DNA of 34,274 nt, taken from Arthrobacter sp. efr-133-R2A-120 (GTDB lineage Bacteria; Actinomycetota; Actinomycetes; Actinomycetales; Micrococcaceae). Under the pieces are notes generated by a model. That model saw only the letters and a program-made list of their open reading frames with translations. It was not told where the DNA came from and searched no databases. This document shows, in pieces, positions 7,350 to 14,100 of the stretch (position 1 is its first letter; every line of letters begins with the position of its first letter). The DNA lies in the NCBI RefSeq assembly GCF_030209835.1, contig NZ_JARVRF010000041.1:1-34274 (forward strand), read 5' to 3'. Position numbers and translations under genes: made by a program.

Positions 7350-7796
7350 ATGGAGCATGCCGTGGTCCCGCAACCAGATCTCAATCCTCAACAAACTGCA
7401 GCCACTACCGAACCGCCAGCTACAAGGCGTTCAGGCCCGGTGGAGTACGATCTTCGGGCGGTTTACGTCCCGCAGTCCGGGCTGTTTCTGGATGATGAGG
7501 GGCGCGAATTCTTCGTAACTGCCGTGGAATTCTGGGAGCACGCGACGGTGGTCAGTCTGTGCTGGAAACGCAGGCCCATGGCAGGGCAGGGAAGTCCGCC
7601 CCTGGTTGCCACTGACGAGCACGACCGTGTCCTGGGCGTGAAGCGCATCTGGAACGTCGGTGCGCGGTCGATCCAACATTTTGAACCGATTTCAACGTCA
7701 GCCCGCGCATTGACGGTGCTCATCGCCAGGAAAACAGGAACACAGGAACTGTTCAGCTGCAGGACGCCTCCGGCAAAGAAAGAGGCCACGAAGTAA
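7350..7796 (+). CDS. Hypothetical protein, probable small beta-rich domain
   Basis: The protein has 148 residues and I do not recognise a family. The start is the first ATG of the frame; the only ribosome-site-like sequence, GGAGGGGG, is 15 nt away, so the start is uncertain. The first 35 residues are proline/threonine-rich and look disordered. Residues about 36-135 alternate polar and hydrophobic residues in strand-like runs (RAVYVPQSGLFL, FFVTAVEFWEHATVVSL, RALTVLIARK), as in small beta-sandwich proteins of actinobacteria, and the tail is basic. No signal peptide or membrane segment is seen. It converges with the next gene with a single base between the two stop codons, which leaves no room for a terminator between them. 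Confidence 0.6.
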   Translation: MEHAVVPQPDLNPQQTAATTEPPATRRSGPVEYDLRAVYVPQSGLFLDDEGREFFVTAVEFWEHATVVSLCWKRRPMAGQGSPPLVATDEHDRVLGVKRIWNVGARSIQHFEPISTSARALTVLIARKTGTQELFSCRTPPAKKEATK

Positions 7797-7797
7797 G

Positions 7798-8328
7798 CTA
7801 GGCGGAGCGCGCGATGCCCCGTGTTGACCTGCGGATATGGTCGGGCGTGAGGCCGGTCAGCGAGGCAAGTTCAAGGTCATCGCAGGCTTGGGTGCGGAGC
7901 GCCGTGACAATCAACGCCTCCCGCTGATTAACGATCTGGTCGCGGTGCCTTTCGGCTGCCTTGAGTTGCTCGCTTTTCGCCCTCAAGGCATCCACGTGTG
8001 CGCCTCGCGGAAGCCCACTCGGGTGGAGGTCGTCATAAGCCAAAGCAATGGTTCGGACAGCCCGAATGTTCTCCCCGGTCACCGCGGAAATTGTGGCCAG
8101 GGTGAGCCCGTCTTCAAGGGCCTGGGCGATCATCTCGTTGCGGGCAGCGGTCAATGTGCGGATGGCACTCGTCGCATGGGTCAGGAGTTGCCTGTGCGCC
8201 GCGAGGGCGTGCGTGAGCTTGCTGCGCTCCCCTTTGGTCACGGTTTGGGGCCGCGCTGGCGCCTTGGCCCGGTAGGTGTACCTGCCTGTGGTTGACGGAC
8301 CCCGAAGGGACCCGGATTGGGCTGGCAT
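7798..8328 (-). CDS. Protein with duplicated helix-turn-helix unit, unknown function
   Basis: The protein has 176 residues. The chosen start is ATG 8328, with AAAGGGAT just upstream; the frame is open further back but has no better site. A basic N-terminal tail (RYTYRAKAPARPQT) leads to two similar units of about 55 residues. In each, a long helix (AARNEMIAQAL; QREALIVTAL) is followed by an HTH-like segment (LTLATISAVTGENIRAVRTIA; LELASLTGLTPDHIRRSTRGIA). The L-x-L..(I/L)..(V/L)TG....R...I pattern repeats, which suggests an internal duplication. A heptad-like helix (LRAKSEQLKAAERHRDQIV) joins them. DNA binding is likely; the target and role are unknown. Confidence 0.7.
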   Translation of the reverse strand: MPAQSGSLRGPSTTGRYTYRAKAPARPQTVTKGERSKLTHALAAHRQLLTHATSAIRTLTAARNEMIAQALEDGLTLATISAVTGENIRAVRTIALAYDDLHPSGLPRGAHVDALRAKSEQLKAAERHRDQIVNQREALIVTALRTQACDDLELASLTGLTPDHIRRSTRGIARSA

Positions 8329-8419
8329 TGGATCCCTTTCGGACTCTTCGCGAACTTCTGATCTATGAAATCTAGGCGGCGTTCGCAGAGCTGCGGAAAT
8401 ACCAATACCGAGTGAACCC

Positions 8420-8456
8420 ATAAGGAAAGTGCATAGAAGATTCCCATATAGGGATG
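8420..8456 (+). promoter_or_regulatory. Degenerate Nac-like composite site and overlapping dyads
   Basis: ATA-N9-CAT at 8420-8434 is followed, after 12 nt, by TATAGGGATG, a weak copy of the arrangement found at 8503, 12024 and 12374. The same stretch contains TCCCATATAGGGA (a T-N11-A LysR-type dyad) and AGGGA-N7-TCCCT at 8450-8466. The whole 8329-8621 gap is AT-richer than its surroundings and holds only regulatory-looking sequence. Confidence 0.35.
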
Positions 8457-8502
8457 AAATTTCCCTAATTGACCACGGAGCCCCCATATGGAACAGGCGG
8501 TC

Positions 8503-8539
8503 ATAAGGGTCTCTTATTGATCCACGCACAATAGGTCTT
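8503..8539 (+). promoter_or_regulatory. Nac-like composite site upstream of the aminotransferase operon
   Basis: ATA-N9-TAT at 8503-8517 is itself an inverted repeat (ATAAG-GGTCT-CTTAT). Twelve nucleotides later comes AATAGGTCTT (8530-8539). The identical AATAGGTCTT occurs at the same distance from an ATA-N9-TAT site at 12374, upstream of pxpA, and both sites are preceded by GGTC. ATA-N9-TAT is the known Nac recognition pattern in enteric bacteria, and the LysR encoded nearby is Nac-like. It lies 119 bp upstream of the ATG at 8622. Confidence 0.6.
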
Positions 8540-8621
8540 ATCCACGGCGCCCGGCAGTGCCTAGTCTCGAAATTGGGGATTCGACACCCGAATCCTGAGT
8601 TTCACGATTCTGGAGAAGACA

Positions 8622-9830
8622 ATGTCCGAGTACCTGCCGGCGTCGAGGGTCACACGCATCAAGTCCTCAGCGAGCGTTGCGGCCGCCGCCCGCGTCCGTG
8701 AACTACGAGCTGAAGGCATCCCGATCATCGACCTGACCGTCGGCGAGCCGGACTTCGACACACCTGACCACATCAAGGTGGCAGCTATCGAAGCGATCAA
8801 CGCAGGCGAGACCAAATACACCTCCGTGACTGGAACGCCCGAGCTGCAGACCGCTATCCTCCGCCGGATCGAAGGCCACACCGGCGTGCACTACGAAGCG
8901 AACCAACTGACCATCGGCGGCGGTGCCAAGCAAGTCCTATACGTGGCGCTCATGGCATCGCTCAACGAGGGCGACGAAGTCATCGTCCCGGCACCGTACT
9001 GGGTGTCCTACCCGGACATGGTCCTCGCCAACGACGGCACACCCGTGATCGTCGCTTGCGGAGAAGACACTGGCTTCAAGCTCACGCCGGCCGCTCTCCG
9101 CGAAGCCATCACCGCCAAGACCAAGTGGCTCATCCTCAACGCACCGTCCAACCCAACAGGCGCCGTGTACTCACGCGAAGAACTGCAGGCGCTGGGTGCC
9201 GTGCTTGAGGAATTCCCTCACGTCTACATCCTCACTGACGAGATCTACGACGAAATCCACTTCGGGGACGGCCGGGTGACCAGCCTCGTCACTGCCGTTC
9301 CGTCCCTGCGTGGCCGCATCCTGCTGGTGAACGGCGTCTCCAAAGCCTATGCAATGACCGGTTGGCGGCTTGGCTACGGCGTGGGTCCGGCGCCTTTGAT
9401 CGCGGCGATGAACAAGCTGCAGTCGCAGACGTCCTCATGCCCGTCGTCGGTCAGCCAGGCAGCCGCGGCAGCTGCGCTGAACGGCGACCAGTCGTTCGTC
9501 CGGGACAGCGTGGAGGTGTACCGCAAACGCCGGGATGTCGCCGTCGAGGGCCTCAACGCCATTGACGGACTGTCCGTTGCGCCGGCCGAGGGTGCCTTCT
9601 ACGCCTACGTGAACTGCAGCGGGGTCATCGGCAAGACCGCTCCCGACGGCACAGTCATCGAGAACGACCAGGATTTCACGCTGTACCTCCTCAACGCGGC
9701 CGCGGTCGCTGTCATCCAGGGTTCCGCCTACGGCCTTGGCCCCTACTTCCGGATCTCCTTCGCCACATCGCTGGAGACCATCAACGCCGGCGTGGACTCG
9801 ATCCGCAAGGCAGTTAGCGCCCTCAACTAA
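8622..9830 (+). CDS. Aspartate-type class I PLP aminotransferase
   Basis: The protein has 402 residues, starting at ATG 8622 after a GGAG-containing site. It is a fold-type I aminotransferase of the 1-alpha/gamma (thermophilic aspartate aminotransferase) group. Marks are IDLTVGEPDFDTPDHI at the N-terminus, the SNPTGAVYS loop, the DEIYDEI metal-independent cofactor strand, Schiff-base Lys241 in SKAYAMTGWRLGYG, and YFRISFATS near the end with the carboxylate-binding Arg. It would interconvert an amino acid and its 2-oxo acid; aspartate/oxaloacetate or glutamate-like substrates are likely. It is followed at 45 bp by an RraA-family aldolase/decarboxylase, which suggests that the oxo acid it makes is cleaved or decarboxylated by that partner. 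Confidence 0.92.
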   Translation: MSEYLPASRVTRIKSSASVAAAARVRELRAEGIPIIDLTVGEPDFDTPDHIKVAAIEAINAGETKYTSVTGTPELQTAILRRIEGHTGVHYEANQLTIGGGAKQVLYVALMASLNEGDEVIVPAPYWVSYPDMVLANDGTPVIVACGEDTGFKLTPAALREAITAKTKWLILNAPSNPTGAVYSREELQALGAVLEEFPHVYILTDEIYDEIHFGDGRVTSLVTAVPSLRGRILLVNGVSKAYAMTGWRLGYGVGPAPLIAAMNKLQSQTSSCPSSVSQAAAAAALNGDQSFVRDSVEVYRKRRDVAVEGLNAIDGLSVAPAEGAFYAYVNCSGVIGKTAPDGTVIENDQDFTLYLLNAAAVAVIQGSAYGLGPYFRISFATSLETINAGVDSIRKAVSALN

Positions 9831-9875
9831 GCCCTACGGGCACTCCAGAAGCCAGCCAAGAGAAAGATTCAGGAA

Positions 9876-10550
9876 ATGATCCACGTAAAGACCAAATTCC
9901 AGAGGCCGGACGCCGACGTCGTCAGTCGCCTCGCGGCGTTTTCCTCCGCGACCATCCACGAGGCCCAGGGCCGCAGGGGCGCCCTGAGCTCCAAAATCAA
10001 GCCGATCGACCGCTCCATGTCGTTCTGTGGCCCCGCCGTGACAGTGGCCTGCGCCCCGCAGGACAACCTCATGCTTCAGGTCGCCATCCACTACGCCCAG
10101 GCCGGCGATGTGGTCTTGGTCGGTGCCCAGGAATTTTCCGACGCCGGCACCTTCGGCGACGTCTTGGGCAATGCGATGAAGGCCAAAGGCATTGCGGCCA
10201 TGGTGACGGATTCCGGCGTGCGGGACACCCAGGACCTCATCGAACTGGGCCTCCCGGTGTTCTCGGGCAGCGTCTGCATCAAGGGCACGGTCAAGGAAAC
10301 CCTTGGGCCGATCAACCACCCACTCGTCTTCGGCGATGAAATCATCTACCCGGGAGACATCCTCCGCGGTGACTCTGACGGCGTCGTGGTCGTCCGCCGC
10401 GAGGAAGCTGAGGAGGTCATCGCGCTCTCCCAGGCCCGGGACGACGCCGAACGCGAGCTCATCAAGGCCTACCACGCCGGAGGCACCACCATCGAGTTGT
10501 GCGGACTGACGGAAAAGCTGAAGGCCAAGGGACTCCTGGTCGAAGACTGA
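9876..10550 (+). CDS. RraA-family aldolase / oxaloacetate decarboxylase (LigK/HMG-aldolase type)
   Basis: The protein has 224 residues, starting at ATG 9876. It is closest in look to 4-carboxy-4-hydroxy-2-oxoadipate or 4-hydroxy-4-methyl-2-oxoglutarate aldolases. It has the swivelling-beta/alpha RraA fold with VACAPQDNLMLQVAI, FGDVLGNAMKAKGI, and the divalent-metal/substrate motif G-V-R-D at R116/D117. The tail GLTEKLKAKGLLVED is typical of the LigK group. Family members cleave 4-hydroxy-2-oxo acids to pyruvate plus a second oxo acid and also decarboxylate oxaloacetate. It shares the fold with the C-terminal half of the fusion at 681-2138 but is complete by itself. It is co-transcribed with the aminotransferase and followed by a strong terminator. 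Confidence 0.9.
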   Translation: MIHVKTKFQRPDADVVSRLAAFSSATIHEAQGRRGALSSKIKPIDRSMSFCGPAVTVACAPQDNLMLQVAIHYAQAGDVVLVGAQEFSDAGTFGDVLGNAMKAKGIAAMVTDSGVRDTQDLIELGLPVFSGSVCIKGTVKETLGPINHPLVFGDEIIYPGDILRGDSDGVVVVRREEAEEVIALSQARDDAERELIKAYHAGGTTIELCGLTEKLKAKGLLVED

Positions 10551-10562
10551 TTGTCTCGCCGG

Positions 10563-10594
10563 GGCCGGTCACCGAATACGGTGGCCGGCCTTTT
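10563..10594 (+). terminator. Rho-independent terminator of the aminotransferase/aldolase operon
   Basis: The stem GGCCGGTCACCG / CGGTGGCCGGCC (one G-T wobble) closes an AATA loop and is followed by TTTT at 10591-10594. It begins 12 nt after the aldolase stop. Confidence 0.85.
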
Positions 10595-10637
10595 GCGCGC
10601 CCTGAGAGCTTTTGCGCGCGCGTTTCCGGGCACGAAT

Positions 10638-10666
10638 AAGGCGCCTTGCCGGGGGCAAGGCGCCTT
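10638..10666. terminator. Hairpin ending the leftward small gene
   Basis: A perfect 13-bp stem (10638-10650 and 10654-10666, AAGGCGCCTTGCC) closes a GGG loop. Read leftward it is followed by ATTCG and lies 28 nt beyond the stop of the 73-codon gene, so it probably terminates that transcript. It would also back up the terminator at 10563. Confidence 0.65.
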
Positions 10667-10693
10667 CGTGGTGCAGTGGGTTTGAGGGCAGAG

Positions 10694-10915
10694 TCAGTCC
10701 AGTCCGAGGCGTCCAGGCCGGGCGTCGACCAGGTACCACTCGATGCTGTGTCCGGCGTGGGCGGGCATGAGGCTTCCTTCGAAGACGAAGAGAGGTTCGC
10801 CCAGGCCGCCCAAAGGACGCCAGAAACCATTCCTTGGGCAGTGGAATCCGGTCCGTGCACTGATCGTTCCGACGGTTGGATTCGAAACCCACCGGGTCTG
10901 GCTGATCTTTTTCAC
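10694..10915 (-). CDS. Small orphan protein (73 aa)
   Basis: The preferred start is GTG 10915 with AAAGGA 6 nt upstream (N-terminus MKKISQTRW); a longer frame from GTG 10939 has no ribosome site. The protein is rich in Gly, Pro, Arg and aromatic residues (FHCPRNGFWRPLGGLGEPLF) and ends HSIEWYLVDARPGRLGLD. It has no signal peptide or membrane segment, and a single Cys. I do not recognise it. It lies downstream of the lysR gene on the same strand, has its own palindrome upstream (10958-10978) and a hairpin downstream (10638-10666), so it looks like an independent transcription unit. Confidence 0.55.
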   Translation of the reverse strand: MKKISQTRWVSNPTVGTISARTGFHCPRNGFWRPLGGLGEPLFVFEGSLMPAHAGHSIEWYLVDARPGRLGLD

Positions 10916-10957
10916 CGCTGTTCCTTTGATTGGGATCACGGAATCCGCGAGCCGCTT

Positions 10958-10978
10958 TCGAATTACTTGGTAATTCGA
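10958..10978. promoter_or_regulatory. Perfect palindrome upstream of the small orphan gene
   Basis: TCGAATTAC-TTG-GTAATTCGA, two perfect 9-bp arms around 3 nt, lies 43 bp upstream of the GTG at 10915. It is AT-rich and has no T-run, so an operator is more likely than a terminator. It could serve the small gene, or lie in the 3' region of lysR by chance. Confidence 0.5.
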
Positions 10979-11049
10979 TAATAGGAAATAAAAACGCCCG
11001 TGAATAAGACCAAAGATGTCTGTCCGGATAAGGCAATGTTATGGATGGA

Positions 11050-11982
11050 TCAAGCCTCGGATGGATCGGCCGCGTACTTGCTGATCAACTGTTGCTGCAG
11101 CATCTCCTTGACCAGGATGAGCACGGCAGAGGCGGCCTCTGACAGTGGCTCGTGGTCAGGGGTGCACAGGGCAATCTTGCTCTGCAGGGCCGGTTCGACG
11201 ATCCGCAGGACCTTGAAGTTCTCCTCAGGGAAGAGCGCATCGGCTGCGGATTTGGGAAGGACGGTGGCCCCGAGGTTTGCGCGAATGAGCCTGACAAGCG
11301 AGGGAACCGATTCCACTTCCCCAACGAGCCGCAGGGGCAACCCTTGCTCGGCCAGGCCCTTCTCGATGATCTGGCGCAGGGTGTGGTTCTTTTCGGGGAG
11401 GAATAGTCCCAGGCCGCTGGCCTCTTCGAGGGTGACCGTTGTCCGCCCCTGGGCCACATCGACGTCTTCGTGGGTCACCAAGTGCAGGTCTTCCACAATC
11501 ATGGTGGTGAACTGCACTCCGCGGATCTTTCCCGGCTCGTAGATCAGGGCCATGTCGAGGCGGCCGTTCTTGATTGCCTCGCTCAGCACGCCGCCGAAGA
11601 TCTCCGTCAGGTGCACCACAATGTCCGGGTATCGCCGGCCAACCTCGCGGATGATCTGCGGCGTCAGGCTGGAGGCCATGCTGTACGGTGCGATGGCGAT
11701 GGACACCCTGCCCGACGGCGCGGCCCCGGATGTTGCTACGTCCTGCCGTGCTTGTTCCACGAGCCGCAGGATGGTCTGGGCGTGGCGATAGAGGGTGTGT
11801 CCCGCGGCAGTCGGCTCGACTCCTTGCTTGCTGCGGATCAGCAAGCGTTGCTTAAGATCACTTTCCAGCGCGGACACCTGCTGGCTAAGTGCGGGTTGGG
11901 CGACGTGGAGCGCTGCGGCGGCCTTCGTGATGCTCCCCGAATCGACGATCTTTACAAAATATGAGAGCTTCCGCGTGTCCAT
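11050..11982 (-). CDS. LysR-family regulator, Nac/Cbl-like
   Basis: The protein has 310 residues. The start is ATG 11982 (MDTRKLSYFVKIVDSGS) with GGAGGAAGG upstream; the frame is open further back but family alignment favours this Met. The N-terminal winged HTH is ITKAAAALHVAQPALSQQVSALE, followed by LLIRSKQGVEPTAAG. The C-terminal periplasmic-binding-like effector domain includes GLFLPEKNHTLR and LGATVLPKSAADALF. The start closely resembles enteric Nac (LKYFVKIVD, LHIAQPALSQQV), a nitrogen-assimilation regulator. It probably controls the flanking operons. ATA-N9-TAT sites, the Nac pattern, lie upstream of its own start (12024-12038) and of both operons. Confidence 0.9.
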   Translation of the reverse strand: MDTRKLSYFVKIVDSGSITKAAAALHVAQPALSQQVSALESDLKQRLLIRSKQGVEPTAAGHTLYRHAQTILRLVEQARQDVATSGAAPSGRVSIAIAPYSMASSLTPQIIREVGRRYPDIVVHLTEIFGGVLSEAIKNGRLDMALIYEPGKIRGVQFTTMIVEDLHLVTHEDVDVAQGRTTVTLEEASGLGLFLPEKNHTLRQIIEKGLAEQGLPLRLVGEVESVPSLVRLIRANLGATVLPKSAADALFPEENFKVLRIVEPALQSKIALCTPDHEPLSEAASAVLILVKEMLQQQLISKYAADPSEA

Positions 11983-12023
11983 GGGTCTGCCTTCCTCCAA
12001 GCCCTCATTGGGGCCTGGATGCC

Positions 12024-12060
12024 ATAAGGAAATTCTATGTAGGGACACACAATCCGTCTT
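12024..12060 (+). promoter_or_regulatory. Nac-like composite site between lysR and pxpA
   Basis: ATA-N9-TAT at 12024-12038, then 12 nt, then AATCCGTCTT (8 of 10 identical to AATAGGTCTT at 8530 and 12401). GTCTTTGTG here is also shared with the 12374 site. The order points rightward, towards pxpA. The site also sits 42 bp upstream of the leftward lysR start, so it could serve autoregulation. Confidence 0.55.
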
Positions 12061-12230
12061 TGTGTGACCTGTCTCTCAGCGACTAATTTGAGATCCACAT
12101 CCCCATGGTGGCGTTTCCCAACCATTACCGGCAGTTCGTTGACTCCCCATCAACCAATTGTCCTGTTACCCAAATATAGACGCACTTGGCACGCTGCCTC
12201 GCAAATCGATCGTCACGTAAAGAGCACCCC

Positions 12231-12377
12231 ATGAGACTTTCGGGCACACTGCCCTCCTGTCGCTGCTGCAGGGCCACCGCGCCCGCTGCCGCTCGGCGTC
12301 GTCGACCTTCAACAATGACGACGACGGCGATCGGCCGCGTGCGGTCCTGCCGGCAGTACGTGTGCCGTAGGTCATAA
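12231..12377 (+). CDS. Possible short leader reading frame with Cys-Arg-Cys-Cys
   Basis: The frame has 48 codons from ATG 12231 with a weak AAAGAG site. Residues 9-13 read SCRCC and the remainder is Arg/Ala-rich. Clusters of Cys codons near the start of short actinobacterial reading frames are known in cysteine-responsive attenuation leaders, so this could be such a leader. It could equally be chance coding or a gene remnant. It ends inside the 12374 composite site, about 210 bp before pxpA. Confidence 0.2.
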   Translation: MRLSGTLPSCRCCRATAPAAARRRRPSTMTTTAIGRVRSCRQYVCRRS

Positions 12378-12410
12378 CCGGGAGCTATCCCGTGATAGCG
12401 AATAGGTCTT
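12374..12410 (+). promoter_or_regulatory. Nac-like composite site upstream of pxpA
   Basis: GGTC precedes ATA-N9-TAT (12374-12388). Twelve nucleotides later comes AATAGGTCTT (12401-12410), identical in sequence and spacing to the site at 8503-8539. It lies about 180 bp upstream of the pxpA start. Confidence 0.6.
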
Positions 12411-12470
12411 TGTGCCCGAAGTTCGTGGGTGCGAGACTTCTATCACCAAAGAATTACCGGCAGCGCCTCT

Positions 12471-12502
12471 GATTGAAGAAGTTTAGCTAAACACTTTCAA
12501 TC
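12471..12502. promoter_or_regulatory. 32-bp dyad upstream of pxpA
   Basis: The perfect palindrome GTTTAGCTAAAC (12481-12492) is flanked 3 nt out on each side by GATTGAA (12471-12477) and its inverse TTCAATC (12496-12502). The dyad sits 86-117 bp upstream of the GTG start of pxpA. It differs in sequence from the Nac-like sites, so a second regulator may act here. Confidence 0.5.
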
Positions 12503-12587
12503 GAAAAGGCAACTGAGTTCACCGGATATTCCAGCCATTCGAATGGAATTACCGGACCCCAATGCAGAACCACGGAAAGAGAACCAC

Positions 12588-13376
12588 GTGAACCCGACAA
12601 TTGATCTTGTAGCGGATCTTGGAGAGGGATTCGGTGCCTACACCATAGGCAGCGACACCGATCTTCTGGAGATCGTCTCAAGCGCCAATATCGCTTGCGG
12701 GTTCCACGCGGGCGATCCCGACATCATGGACGCCACCGTTGCTGAATGCGTTCGCCGCGGTGTGGGTATTGGAGCCCATCCGAGCTTCCCTGACTTGCGT
12801 GGTTTCGGCCGCAGGGACATGGGCCTGACTGCCAACGAGGTGCGCGCGGATGTCCTGTACCAGCTGGGGGCCCTTAACGGCTTCGCCGCCTTCCACGGAA
12901 CCAAAGTGACCCACGTTGCGCCGCATGGCCGGCTCGGAAATCTCGTAGCTGTCCGTCCGGACTACGCTGCGGCCGTAGCTGAAGCGGCCGCCCGCGTGGA
13001 CAACGAACTCATCGTGGTCGCCCAGGAGGGCGAGTTGGCCAAGGCGGCACGTTCCGCCGGCCTGGACGTGGCCATTGTGGGCATCGTCGATCGCGCCTAC
13101 CAGGAAGACGGCACGCTGGTTCCGCGCAGCCAGCCCGGCGCCGTACTGCACGATTCCTCGGCCATTGTCGAGCGAACCGTCCGTATGGTGTGCGAAGGCA
13201 AGATCCGTTGCGCCAATGGCACTGACATCGACATCTCCACGGACACCGTCCTTCTTCACGGAGACAACCCCGGAGCCGTCGAACTCGCCCGGCTCATTCG
13301 TTCGGAGCTCATCTCGGCCGGCGTCCGTATCGCCCCGTTGACCGAAGTCATGAATGCCAAGAGGAAGGCGGCCTGA
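12588..13376 (+). CDS. pxpA: 5-oxoprolinase subunit A (LamB/YcsF family)
   Basis: The protein has 262 residues. The start is GTG 12588, with GGAAAGAG 6 nt upstream; an earlier in-frame ATG at 12543 has no ribosome site and adds a non-family extension. Family marks are the opening DLVADLGEGFG (usually D-N-D-GE-G), SANIACGFHAGDPDIM, GIGAHPSFPDLRGFGRR and HGDNPGAVELA. PxpA works with PxpB and PxpC to hydrolyse 5-oxoproline to glutamate using ATP. It is first in the pxpABC-transporter-dehydrogenase operon. One note of caution: LamB/YcsF proteins also occur with other lactam or cyclic-amide substrates, so the substrate is inferred. Confidence 0.92.
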   Translation: MNPTIDLVADLGEGFGAYTIGSDTDLLEIVSSANIACGFHAGDPDIMDATVAECVRRGVGIGAHPSFPDLRGFGRRDMGLTANEVRADVLYQLGALNGFAAFHGTKVTHVAPHGRLGNLVAVRPDYAAAVAEAAARVDNELIVVAQEGELAKAARSAGLDVAIVGIVDRAYQEDGTLVPRSQPGAVLHDSSAIVERTVRMVCEGKIRCANGTDIDISTDTVLLHGDNPGAVELARLIRSELISAGVRIAPLTEVMNAKRKAA

Positions 13377-13377
13377 C

Positions 13378-14100
13378 ATGTCCTCTCTGACCGCGGCTCC
13401 CACCGAGATCTACGAATCCGGAGACTCCGCATTGCGCGTCGTCGCCCTTGCTGAAGCAAGCGAGGACAACTGGCTCACGGTCCACCGTCTTGCTGACTGG
13501 CTGGAGAGCTGTGGCGCCGAGGGCCTTCACGGCGCAGTACCTACCTACGATTCCGTGCTGGTGGAATTCGACCCCGTCCTGGTGTCGGCCCGCCAGGTGC
13601 GCGCGTTCGTAAAGCTGGGGCTCCTTGAAATGGGTCGGTCCGCCGGCAGCGAAGCAACACCTCGTGAATTTGACGTTCCGGTGGTGTACGGAGGCGACTA
13701 TGGTCCCGACCTGGAGAAGGTAGCCGAGTACCAAGGCATCTCCACCGAGGAAGTCATCCGCCTCCACACCGAAAAGACCTACACCGTCCGCTGCCTGGGT
13801 GCTCCTGCCGGCTCGCCCATGATGGACGGTCCCGCGTTCCCCAAGCCCGTGCCGCGCCTCAAGGATCCACGGCTCAGCGTCCCGGCGGGGGCAGTGGCAG
13901 TTGCCGGACGCCAAGCCGTCATCGCTCCCGCGTCCGCGCCGGGTGGTTGGTGCGTCATCGGTCAAACCCCGTTGACCGTCCTGAACATCCGCCGTGAACC
14001 ACTGGTTCCCTACAAGCCAGGAGACATTCTCCGTTTCCGTCGTATCGAGGCCGGAGAGTTCGATTCATACGTCGGCAAGGAACTGGAACCAAGGCCATGA
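13378..14100 (+). CDS. pxpB: 5-oxoprolinase subunit B (KipI family)
   Basis: The protein has 240 residues, starting at ATG 13378, one base after the pxpA stop, with GAGGAAGG 9 nt upstream inside pxpA. It is an allophanate-hydrolase-subunit-1/KipI fold: the N-terminal part opens IYESGDSALRVV, and the C-terminal cyclophilin-like part has VPVVYGGDYGPDLEKVAEY, GAPAGSPMMDG and ASAPGGWCVIGQTP followed by PYKPGDILRFRRI. It forms the ATP-using complex with PxpC. The stop overlaps the pxpC start as ATGA, so the three subunits are translationally coupled. Confidence 0.93.
   Translation: MSSLTAAPTEIYESGDSALRVVALAEASEDNWLTVHRLADWLESCGAEGLHGAVPTYDSVLVEFDPVLVSARQVRAFVKLGLLEMGRSAGSEATPREFDVPVVYGGDYGPDLEKVAEYQGISTEEVIRLHTEKTYTVRCLGAPAGSPMMDGPAFPKPVPRLKDPRLSVPAGAVAVAGRQAVIAPASAPGGWCVIGQTPLTVLNIRREPLVPYKPGDILRFRRIEAGEFDSYVGKELEPRP

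Larger units (their letters stand above)
11983..12587. other. 605-bp regulatory intergenic region between lysR and pxpA
   Basis: No convincing long gene lies here. The region holds two Nac-like composite sites (12024 and 12374), a possible short Cys-containing reading frame (12231-12377), and a 32-bp dyad (12471-12502). It also has three copies of ATTACCGG (from 12124, 12453 and 12548), two of them extended to ATTACCGGCAG. The length and density of elements suggest that pxpA is transcribed with a long leader or from more than one promoter. Confidence 0.6.

Noticed and set aside
12166..12375. A 69-codon leftward open frame in the lysR-pxpA intergenic region
   Set aside because: No ribosome site, no family resemblance and Arg/Ser-rich composition; it is most likely a chance frame.
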